A DNA stretch of 5,700 bases, taken from contig QGUS01000121.1 of the NCBI GenBank assembly GCA_003242515.1, forward strand, positions 1-5,700, given 5' to 3'. The notes under the pieces were generated by a model. The model was not told where the DNA came from, ran no database searches, and worked only from the letters and a program-made list of their open reading frames with translations. Positions 1-5,700 of this stretch are shown here, one piece after another. The DNA is from Actinomycetota bacterium. Its GTDB lineage: Bacteria; Actinomycetota; Acidimicrobiia; Spongiisociales; ZC4RG35. The translations under genes were made by a program, and so were the position numbers. Numbering within the stretch: position 1 is the stretch's first letter; every line of letters begins with the position of its first letter.

Positions 1-18
1 GCGGCTACCGGGCACGTC

Positions 19-48
19 GAAGGCCCCGGCCATCTGGCCGGGGCCTTC
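19..48 (-). terminator. Hairpin terminator downstream of cdd
   Basis: A perfect 13-bp inverted repeat (GAAGGCCCCGGCC, 4-base loop, GGCCGGGGCCTTC) lies 54 bases past the cdd stop codon. No T-tract follows it on either strand, so it is not a classical intrinsic terminator. Strong GC-rich stems without a U-tract are usual at operon ends in high-GC actinobacteria, and its position after the last gene of the operon supports that role. Being symmetrical, it could also serve a converging gene beyond the left edge. The bases on either side of it (1-18 and 49-102) show no other feature. Confidence 0.75.
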
Positions 49-102
49 CGCGTACGGGCGTCACCTCCGGGGAGCCCACGGCCCCCGCCCTCGCTTCGAG
101 GA

Positions 103-492
103 TCAGAGCTCGAAGCGATGAGGCAGCAGCTCGTCGAGCGTGTGCCTGCGGATCTCCGTGCCCTCGCCCGCCGTGACATAGATGGTCTCCGTGTCGAACT
201 CGGCCATGATCTGCCGGCACCGGCCGCACGGGTAGGCGAGGTCGACCGTCCCGGCATCGATGCAGGCCACCGCGACCGTGTCGATCTTCCGGATGCCCTG
301 GGCGGCGGCTGTGTTCACGGCGGTCGCCTCGGCGCAGGAGGAGGCGGGATAGGAGGCGTTCTCGATGTTGGCGCCGGTGACGACCGTCCCGTCCGCGGCG
401 ACAACGACGGCCCCGACGCGGAAGTTGGAGTAGGGGACGTAGGCGTTCTCGGCGGCCTTGCGAGCGAGGGCGGCCAGCTCTTCGGGGGTCAT
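103..492 (-). CDS. cdd: Cytidine deaminase (pyrimidine salvage)
   Basis: Complete 129-residue protein, the usual length for the small homotetrameric zinc cytidine deaminases. These cytosolic enzymes hydrolyse cytidine and deoxycytidine to uridine and deoxyuridine plus ammonia. Visible motifs are YVPYSNFRVGA (residues 18-28), the ribose-binding N-I-E-N (42-45), CAE (53-55) and PCGRCRQ (88-94). By family knowledge C53, C89 and C92 hold the zinc and E55 is the proton shuttle. Residue 56, usually Arg in CAERTAI-type enzymes, is Ala here, while the variable position between the two later cysteines is Arg (R91). The ATG (490-492) overlaps the ftsY TGA as ATGA, and no strong Shine-Dalgarno sequence is seen before it, so translation is probably coupled to ftsY. 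It is the last gene before the hairpin at 19-48. Alternatives such as blasticidin deaminase are less likely given the close match to Cdd motifs and length. Confidence 0.95.
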   Translation of the reverse strand: MTPEELAALARKAAENAYVPYSNFRVGAVVVAADGTVVTGANIENASYPASSCAEATAVNTAAAQGIRKIDTVAVACIDAGTVDLAYPCGRCRQIMAEFDTETIYVTAGEGTEIRRHTLDELLPHRFEL

Positions 493-1463
493 GCCGTCAA
501 GTCTGCCACGAAGCGGGCCGGGTCGAACTCCTGCAGGTCGGCCGGTCCCTCACCCACTCCCGCGAACTTGATCGGCACCCCCAGCTCGCTCTCCACGGCC
601 ACCACGATCCCTCCCCGTGCGGTCCCGTCGAGCTTGGAGAGGACGACGCCCGTGAGCGGCACGGCGCTGGCGAACTCCCGCACCTGGAAGAGGCCGTTCT
701 GGCCGGCGGTGGCATCGAGCACGAGGAGCACCTCGGTCACCTGGCCGGCCTGGCCGGCGACCCGGTGCACCTTCCGCAGCTCCTCCATCAGGTTCCTGTC
801 CGAGTGCAGCCGCCCGGCGGTGTCGACGATCACGACGTCCTCTCCCTCGCTCCTCGCCCGGGTGATGGCGTCATGGGCGACGGCGGCGGGGTCGCCACGC
901 TCGGGGCCCTGCGTGAACCCGGCCCCGACCCGTTCCGCCCAGAGCCGGAGCTGGTCGACGGCGGCGGCCCGGAAGGTGTCGCCGGCGGCGAGACGGACCT
1001 TCTTCCCTTCCGACATCAGCCGATGGGCCAGCTTGGCGATGGTCGTGGTCTTGCCCGACCCGTTGACGCCGACGACGAGGATCACCGACGGCCTGGCCGA
1101 GAGGTCGAGGCCCCGGTCGGAGCCGGAGAACTCGGCACGGAGCGCCTCCCGCACCATCTCCTGGGCCTCGGAGACGCTGGACGGGCGCCGCGCCCGCACC
1201 GCGGAGACGATCCGGTCGGTGGCGGCGACACCCACGTCGGCTGCGAGCAGGGCCTCCTCGAGACGCTGCCAGGTCTCGTCGTCGAGCGAGTCGCCGAACA
1301 CCCGGCTGAGGATGCGCCACCGTGCCGGAGGCGCGGCCGTGGCCGACGGGGCGGTCCCGGAGACTCCGCCCCTGGAACGCACCACGAAGAACACGACCAG
1401 CGCCACCACCACCACGACGGCGGCGACGATCACGGGGACGATGGGAAAGGAGCTGCCGTCCAT
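489..1463 (-). CDS. ftsY: Signal recognition particle receptor FtsY
   Basis: Complete 324-residue SRP-family GTPase. It binds the Ffh-4.5S RNA complex carrying a translating ribosome and delivers it to the SecYEG translocon at the inner membrane. A hydrophobic segment (about residues 7-28) is followed by Arg-Ser-Arg, giving a membrane anchor with the bulk in the cytoplasm. A short Ala/Pro linker leads to the N domain (about 50-120) and the G domain (about 125-324). GTPase motifs are G1 GVNGSGKTTT (132-141), G2 DTFRAAA (162-168), G3 DTAGR (214-218), G4 SKLD (276-279) followed by GTARGG, and the closing GVGEGPADLQEF (302-313). DATAGQNG (250-257) is the FtsY-type sequence; Ffh normally has DAMTGQDA. 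The long acidic A domain of E. coli FtsY is absent, as is common in actinobacteria. ATG 1461-1463 lies six bases after the smc stop, with GAGAG just upstream as a weak ribosome site. Its TGA overlaps the cdd start. Confidence 0.97.
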   Translation of the reverse strand: MDGSSFPIVPVIVAAVVVVVALVVFFVVRSRGGVSGTAPSATAAPPARWRILSRVFGDSLDDETWQRLEEALLAADVGVAATDRIVSAVRARRPSSVSEAQEMVREALRAEFSGSDRGLDLSARPSVILVVGVNGSGKTTTIAKLAHRLMSEGKKVRLAAGDTFRAAAVDQLRLWAERVGAGFTQGPERGDPAAVAHDAITRARSEGEDVVIVDTAGRLHSDRNLMEELRKVHRVAGQAGQVTEVLLVLDATAGQNGLFQVREFASAVPLTGVVLSKLDGTARGGIVVAVESELGVPIKFAGVGEGPADLQEFDPARFVADLTA

Positions 1464-1469
1464 GGTCTC

Positions 1470-4400
1470 TCAGGCGGAGCGGGCCATGGCGTCGGACATC
1501 TCCTTGCGCAGCGCCTGCGAGGAGCCACCGGCCTCCATCGTGACGCCGTAGAGCACGTCCGCAGCCTCCATCGTCTGCTGCTGGTGGGTGATGATGATCA
1601 GCTGCGCCCGGTTACGGAACTCCTCCACGATGCGGAGGAAACGGCGCAGGTTGACGTCGTCGAGAGCGGCCTCGACCTCGTCGAGGACGTAGAAGGGGCT
1701 GGGCCGGGCGTCGAACACGGCGAAGAGGAAGGCCAGGGCGGCGAGGCTCCGCTCGCCACCGGACAGCAGGGTCATCTGCTGCACCTTCTTCCCCATCGGC
1801 TGGGCCTCGATGAGCACGCCGGAGTTCGGATCCTCGGGGTCGGCCAGGCGGATGCGGCCGCGTCCACCCGGGAACAGGACGCCGAAGTACCGCTCGTAGG
1901 CCGCCGCGACCTCCTCGAACGCCTTTCGGAAGGTCTGGGTGATCTCCTCGTCGAGGGCGGCGATCACCTTCCGCAGCTCGGAGCGGGAGTTCTCCACGTC
2001 GGCCATCTGCTCCGAAAGGAAGCGGTGCCGCTCCTCCAGCTCCCGGTACTCGTCGGCCGCCAGCGGGTTGATCGGTCCGAGACGGGACAGCTCGGCGAGG
2101 CGGCTGCGGAGGATCTCCTCGAGGTCGGCGTCCTCCGGGTAGTCGGGACGCGGTGCGCCGTAGGCCTGTTCCGGCTCGGCGTCGGCGTCACGGCGGAGCG
2201 CCTCGGCGACCGACTCGCGCTGCATGCGCAGCTCGGTGAGCCTGACGTCCAGCTCGGCGATGCGCTCCCGTGAGCGGTCCAGGGAGTCGCGGCAGGAGTC
2301 GAACTCGGTCCGGGCCGCGGCGAGCTCGGCCGCCACGCGGTCACGCTCCTCGCGGAGGACTGCCTGACGGTCACGGAGCCCGGCGATCTTGCCCTCGATG
2401 GCCTCCACGGCCCGGCGGGCCACCCGCTCGACCCGGGCGAGACCCTCGGGGTCGACGCCCGGGGAGACCGGCTCGGCGAGACGGGTGCGCTCCTCGGCGA
2501 TGCGGGCCGCGCGCTCGGTGAGCATGGCGATGCGCTCGGTGGTGCCCCGGAGCACTCCGGCGGCCTCCTGCCACTCGGACCGAGCCTTCTCGCGCTCCAC
2601 CGCGAGGACCGACCGGCGTGCCTCCATCTCCTGCCACACGCGGATCCGCTCGGCCTCCTCCCCCTCCAGCGCCTCGATGCGCTTGCGGAGCTCGGCGGCC
2701 TGTGTCCCGGCTGCCTCGACGGCGGTGGCGAGGGCGACCCGTCGTGCGGAGAGACGGGTCATCTCCTCCTCGAGGACGTTGACGGAGCGGCGGAGCCGGT
2801 CCATGGCCTCCGACTTGCCCGACAGCCCGGACTCGGCGGCCTCTAGGGCCTCGAGGGCCTCCCGCTCCCGTTCGCGGCTCAGTTCGAAGGCGCGGCGGGC
2901 GGTGGCGTGGACCGACCGGGCGCGGGCCTCCTCGGTGCGGGCCCGCTCCAGGGCGACCTCGGCGGTCTCGAGGAGGACCGAGCTGGCGCCGTCGGGGTTG
3001 GCGAGTGCGGCGCCGTCGGCGGTGATCAGGTCGCCCTCCGGGGTCACGGCCCGGAGGTTCGGGTGGGCGGAGACGATCTCCCAGCCGGTGGACCAGCCCT
3101 CGACCACGACCACGTCGCCGAGCAGGGCGGCGGCCATGGTCTGATCGGCTTTCGGCCCGAGGAGGTCGATCAGGGCGTCCAGCCCCTTGAAGCGGGCGAC
3201 GTCCCGGGCGGTGACGGTGACACCGGAGCGGCCCGTGACCAGGGCGACGGAGCCGGACCCCCGGGACTTGACCTGCCCGGCCACCTCGCGGAGGGCGGAA
3301 CGGTCGGGGAAGGCGACGGCGTCGGCCCAGGGGCCGAGGGCGGCGGAGACGGCGGCCTCGTACCCCTCGGGGACGTCCAGCAGGGACGCGAGGCGGCCCA
3401 GGCTGGTCGGGGAGCTCTCCACGATCTGGAGGGCCTCCTCGTCGAAGCGTCCGGCGAGCGCCGACTGGATCGCCTCCACCCGGGCCTCGGCGGCGGCGAC
3501 GGCGGTGCGGGCCTCGGCGAGGGCGCTCTCGGCGGCGGTCCACTGGTCCTGGTCGACCGTGCGGGCCTTCACCGCCTCGTCGTAGGCGGACTGGAGCCTG
3601 GTGAGCTCGCCGTCGAGGGTCTTGATCTCGTCGTCGATCTCACGGATCGCGGCGGTCTCCGACTCGACCTGGGAGCGGACCACCTCGAGGCGGTGGTCGA
3701 TGGCCTTGATCTCCCGGGTGTCACGCTCGATGGCGGCTTCGAGGGCGCTCAGCTCGCCGCGCACTGCGGCGAGGGCGCCCTCCGGCGAGAGGCTCGCCTG
3801 GGTGGCGAGAGCACGCTCCTCGTCCTCGAGACGGCGGAAACCGGCCTCGGCGGCCTCGACCCGGGACTGAAGCGTCGACACCTGCCGCTCCAGCTCCTGC
3901 TTCTCCGCCTCGATGGCCCCGGCCTCGACGGCGAGGTCCTCGAGAAGGGCGGCGGCGGCCTCGATGCGGCCCGAGGCGGCACGGGCCCGCTCGTGGGCGA
4001 CGGAGGCGATGCGGCGGAGACGTTCGCTGGTGGTCTCGAGCAGGGCGGCGGCGCTGGACGCACGGTCCAGCTCGCCGGTGACTCGGGTCACATCGGCGGT
4101 GAGACCGGTGACGCGGGACTCCAGGTCGCCGAGGCGGGACCGGTCGACTTCCATGGTCTCGGTGAGCATCGACCGCTCCGAGGTGGCGATGGTCAGCTCC
4201 CGGTCGAGCTCGGAGAGCTTCTGCCCGCCGAGGTAGAGACGCAGCTTCACCACCTCGTCCCGGAGCTCCTGGTAGCGCTCGGCGGCCCGGGCCTGGCGGC
4301 GCAGGGGGCGCATCTGCCGCTCGATCTCGCCGATGATGTCCTGGAGCCTGGTGAGGTCCTCGTCGGTGCGCTCCAGACGGCGCTCCGCCTTCTCCTTGCG

Positions 4401-4916
4401 GCGGCGGTGCTTGAGGATGCCGGCGGCCTCCTCGATGACGGCGCGGTGCTCCTCGGGTGATGCGTTGAGGATCTGCCCGACCTCGCCCTGGCCGATGATC
4501 ACGTGCTGGTGGCGCCCGACACCGGCGTCGGAGAGCAGGTCGAGTATGTCGATGAGCCGGCAGGCGACGCCGTTCAGCTCGTAGTCGCTGGAGCCGTCGC
4601 GGTAGAGGCGCCGGGTGATGGAGACCTCGTCGAGGTCGATGTCGATGGCCCGGTCGGTGTTGTCGACGACCAGGACCACCTCGGCCTTGTTGAGCGCCGG
4701 GCGTGCCGCGGTCCCGGCGAAGATCACATCCTCCATCTTCGGGGTGCGCAGGCTCTTCGCCGACTGCGTGCCGAGCACCCACGAGAGGGCGTCGACCAGA
4801 TTGGACTTGCCGGAACCGTTGGGGCCGACCACGACAGTGACGCCCGGACGGAACTCGAGGCGCGTGCGGTCGGCGAACGACTTGAAACCGGCGAGCTTGA
4901 GCGACTTCAGATACAA
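1470..4916 (-). CDS. smc: Chromosome segregation SMC ATPase
   Basis: Complete 1148-residue SMC protein, within the usual 1150-1200 range. SMC dimers with ScpA/ScpB load on DNA and extrude or tether loops to organise and separate chromosomes. The head half at the N-terminus has MYLKSLKLAGFKSFA, Walker A GPNGSGKSN (31-39), the R-loop SLRTPKMEDVIFAGT (55-69) and the Q-loop IGQGEVGQIL (141-150). A heptad-rich coiled coil runs from about 165 to 495, the hinge from about 500 to 645, and the returning coil from about 650 to 945. The C-terminal head has signature LSGGE (1051-1055), Walker B FYVLDE (1075-1080), D-loop ALDDVN (1084-1089) and the H-loop ITHQQQTMEAAD (1109-1120). All ATPase residues appear intact. 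The start codon is TTG (4914-4916). It is the first possible start after an in-frame TAG, no upstream ATG or GTG exists in frame, and it gives the canonical family N-terminus. GGAG lies seven bases upstream. The hinge has fewer glycines than usual near residues 630-645. The stop is six bases before ftsY. Confidence 0.98.
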   Translation of the reverse strand: MYLKSLKLAGFKSFADRTRLEFRPGVTVVVGPNGSGKSNLVDALSWVLGTQSAKSLRTPKMEDVIFAGTAARPALNKAEVVLVVDNTDRAIDIDLDEVSITRRLYRDGSSDYELNGVACRLIDILDLLSDAGVGRHQHVIIGQGEVGQILNASPEEHRAVIEEAAGILKHRRRKEKAERRLERTDEDLTRLQDIIGEIERQMRPLRRQARAAERYQELRDEVVKLRLYLGGQKLSELDRELTIATSERSMLTETMEVDRSRLGDLESRVTGLTADVTRVTGELDRASSAAALLETTSERLRRIASVAHERARAASGRIEAAAALLEDLAVEAGAIEAEKQELERQVSTLQSRVEAAEAGFRRLEDEERALATQASLSPEGALAAVRGELSALEAAIERDTREIKAIDHRLEVVRSQVESETAAIREIDDEIKTLDGELTRLQSAYDEAVKARTVDQDQWTAAESALAEARTAVAAAEARVEAIQSALAGRFDEEALQIVESSPTSLGRLASLLDVPEGYEAAVSAALGPWADAVAFPDRSALREVAGQVKSRGSGSVALVTGRSGVTVTARDVARFKGLDALIDLLGPKADQTMAAALLGDVVVVEGWSTGWEIVSAHPNLRAVTPEGDLITADGAALANPDGASSVLLETAEVALERARTEEARARSVHATARRAFELSREREREALEALEAAESGLSGKSEAMDRLRRSVNVLEEEMTRLSARRVALATAVEAAGTQAAELRKRIEALEGEEAERIRVWQEMEARRSVLAVEREKARSEWQEAAGVLRGTTERIAMLTERAARIAEERTRLAEPVSPGVDPEGLARVERVARRAVEAIEGKIAGLRDRQAVLREERDRVAAELAAARTEFDSCRDSLDRSRERIAELDVRLTELRMQRESVAEALRRDADAEPEQAYGAPRPDYPEDADLEEILRSRLAELSRLGPINPLAADEYRELEERHRFLSEQMADVENSRSELRKVIAALDEEITQTFRKAFEEVAAAYERYFGVLFPGGRGRIRLADPEDPNSGVLIEAQPMGKKVQQMTLLSGGERSLAALAFLFAVFDARPSPFYVLDEVEAALDDVNLRRFLRIVEEFRNRAQLIIITHQQQTMEAADVLYGVTMEAGGSSQALRKEMSDAMARSA

Positions 4917-4922
4917 GGCGTG

Positions 4923-4934
4923 CTCCGCACTCCT
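4923..4934 (-). promoter_or_regulatory. Ribosome binding site for smc (TTG start)
   Basis: On the minus strand the sequence AGGAGTGCGGAG precedes the TTG start. GGAG (4923-4926) is seven bases from TTG, a good spacing; the stronger AGGAG (4930-4934) is 13 bases away, which is long. The nearer one most likely acts, perhaps with help from the second. This site supports TTG as the true start, since no ATG or GTG occurs in frame between the upstream TAG and the canonical MYLKSLKLAGF sequence. Confidence 0.7.
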
Positions 4935-4942
4935 ACCTGGCG

Positions 4943-4960
4943 AATGACAGACATGTGATT
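4943..4960. promoter_or_regulatory. Imperfect palindrome in the mutM-smc gap, possible operator
   Basis: The 18-base sequence AAT-G-ACA-GAAC-like core read as AATGACAGACATGTGATT pairs at six of nine positions (AAT-n-ACA-n4-TGT-n-ATT). It sits in the only visibly A/T-rich patch of the window, 27 bases upstream of the smc start. Its size and symmetry would suit a dimeric regulator, but six matches in nine can arise by chance and it matches no operator I recognise. It does not resemble the actinobacterial LexA box. A promoter is not evident: TTGTTA at 4975-4980 could be a -35 element, but nothing like TATAAT lies at 16-18 bases from it. Treat as a candidate only. Confidence 0.2.
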
Positions 4961-4983
4961 TTGCCCCGTCAGGCTAACAACGA

Positions 4984-5700
4984 TCACGCCCAGTGCTGGC
5001 ACTTGGGGCAGTAATGAGTGGACCGGGCGCGGACGACGATGCGCTCGATCGGCGTCCCGCAGGTGACGCACGGCTCGCCCGTCCGGCCGTACACCCGCAG
5101 CGACCTGAGGTTCTCCCCCGCCCTGCCGTCGGGCAGGAGATAGGCGAGGTCGTCGAGGGTGGTGCCGCCGGCGTCGATGGCGGTGGCCAGGACCTCCCGC
5201 ATCGCCCCCACCATCGCCTCCAGGCGTTCGAGGGGTATGTCCCCTCCCGGCGTCAGCGGATGGACGCCGGCCCGGTGGAGCACCTCGTCGGCGTAGATGT
5301 TCCCGAGACCCGCCACCGGGCCCTGGTCGAGCAGCAGCGCCTTGATCGGGGCCTTCCGCCCGGCCAGCTTCGCCTGCAGGGCGGCGGCGTCGAGACCGTC
5401 GCTCCAGGCGTCCGGCCCGAGGCGGCCCAGGGTGGACGAGGCCATCTCGTCCTCGTCGTAGACGGCGACGAAGCCGAAGGTCCTCGGGTCGGTGAACCGG
5501 ACCACGGTGCCGTCGTCCAGATGGAGCATCACGTGGGTGTGGGGCGGAACCTCGTCGTCGGCGGCGCCGTACGAGAAGCGGCCGGACATTCCGAGGTGGG
5601 CGATCAGCGTCCAGCCGTCGTCGAGGTCGCCGACGAGGAACTTCCCGTGGCGGCGCAGCGCCAGGACCCTCCGTCCGGCGAGCCGCTCCTCGACCTCCCG
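4984..5700 (-). CDS. mutM: Formamidopyrimidine-DNA glycosylase (Fpg/MutM), N-terminus outside the window
   Basis: Base-excision repair enzyme that removes 8-oxoguanine and formamidopyrimidines and then cuts the abasic site by beta/delta elimination. The frame is open to the right edge and shows 238 residues; by comparison with the roughly 270-residue family, about 35-40 are missing, including the catalytic MPELPEVE start. An internal ATG (5587-5589) is not the start, because the family sequence continues upstream of it: RHGKFL (visible residues 17-22, with the conserved Lys) and HLGMSGRF (35-42). Further motifs are DPRTFG (71-76), GLGNIYADE (131-139), GGTTL (178-182), VYGR (203-206) and a zinc finger C-x2-C-x16-C-x2-C (211-234) carrying the conserved Arg before its third Cys (ARSTHYC). 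VYGR-x-GEPC-x2-CGTPI favours Fpg over the related endonuclease VIII (Nei). The gene lies 67 bases upstream of smc on the same strand, an order seen in many actinobacteria, usually after rnc. Confidence 0.95.
   Translation of the reverse strand, partial: REVEERLAGRRVLALRRHGKFLVGDLDDGWTLIAHLGMSGRFSYGAADDEVPPHTHVMLHLDDGTVVRFTDPRTFGFVAVYDEDEMASSTLGRLGPDAWSDGLDAAALQAKLAGRKAPIKALLLDQGPVAGLGNIYADEVLHRAGVHPLTPGGDIPLERLEAMVGAMREVLATAIDAGGTTLDDLAYLLPDGRAGENLRSLRVYGRTGEPCVTCGTPIERIVVRARSTHYCPKCQHWA

Noticed and set aside
5..229. Small minus-strand frame of 74 residues overlapping the end of cdd and the terminator
   Set aside because: It is another frame of cdd that runs through the hairpin, with no motif.
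118..4460. Long plus-strand open frames (118-1551, 765-2273, 2907-4460), up to 517 residues, antisense to cdd, ftsY and smc
   Set aside because: They lie opposite well-recognised genes, are low-complexity (rich in Gly, Asp, Arg, Ser, His or Leu) with no family motif, and are expected from strong G/C bias at third codon positions.
1500..4500. Repeated CTCGGCG/CTCCTCGAG-like words across smc suggesting a DNA repeat array
   Set aside because: They are codon repeats from the Ala-Glu-Leu-Arg-rich coiled coil, irregular in spacing, and not a true repeat.
2371..4782. Long minus-strand frames (2371-3543 and 3721-4782) inside smc
   Set aside because: They are out-of-frame readings of smc, made almost entirely of Arg, Gly, Pro and Ala, with no recognisable domain.
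4952..4980. Sigma-70-like promoter before smc using TTGTTA (4975-4980)
   Set aside because: No -10 hexamer better than three of six matches lies at 16-18 bases, so a promoter call is not supported.
5587..5589. ATG as the start of mutM
   Set aside because: The frame stays open upstream to the window edge and translates to conserved Fpg sequence (RHGKFL, then HLG just before this Met), so this Met is internal to HLGMSG.

Overview
The window is a GC-rich, almost fully coding stretch (roughly 70% G+C by eye) with every gene on the minus strand. Reading from high to low coordinates, the order is mutM/fpg (cut by the right edge), smc, ftsY and cdd. The proteins look actinobacterial. SMC has the FYVLDEVEAALDDVN form of the Walker B/D-loop and a KHRRRKEKA stretch after the Q-loop. 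FtsY has an N-terminal membrane segment directly attached to its NG domain. The gene order mutM-smc-ftsY is also common in that phylum. The SMC Q-loop variant (GRHQHVIIGQGEVGQIL) and the overall style hint at an Acidimicrobiia-like lineage, but that placement is an inference.

Layout. Positions 4984-5700 hold the C-terminal five-sixths or so of formamidopyrimidine-DNA glycosylase; its N-terminal catalytic end lies outside. A 67-base gap (4917-4983) follows. It is visibly richer in A/T than its surroundings and holds the smc ribosome binding site and an imperfect palindrome. Positions 1470-4916 hold a complete SMC ATPase that starts at TTG. Six bases separate it from ftsY (489-1463), whose stop overlaps the cdd start as ATGA (cdd 103-492). 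A perfect 13-bp GC-rich hairpin at 19-48, just past the cdd stop, probably ends the transcript.

How the genes fit together. This is a housekeeping operon: DNA repair (MutM), chromosome organisation and segregation (SMC), membrane targeting of nascent proteins (FtsY, the SRP receptor) and pyrimidine salvage (Cdd). The tight smc-ftsY-cdd spacing argues for co-transcription and translational coupling. I see no mobile element, CRISPR array, RNA gene, phage gene or defence system, and nothing that amounts to an undescribed system. The observations worth a second look are modest: the placement of cdd, sequence variants in the Cdd active site and the SMC hinge, the TTG start, and the small intergenic palindrome.
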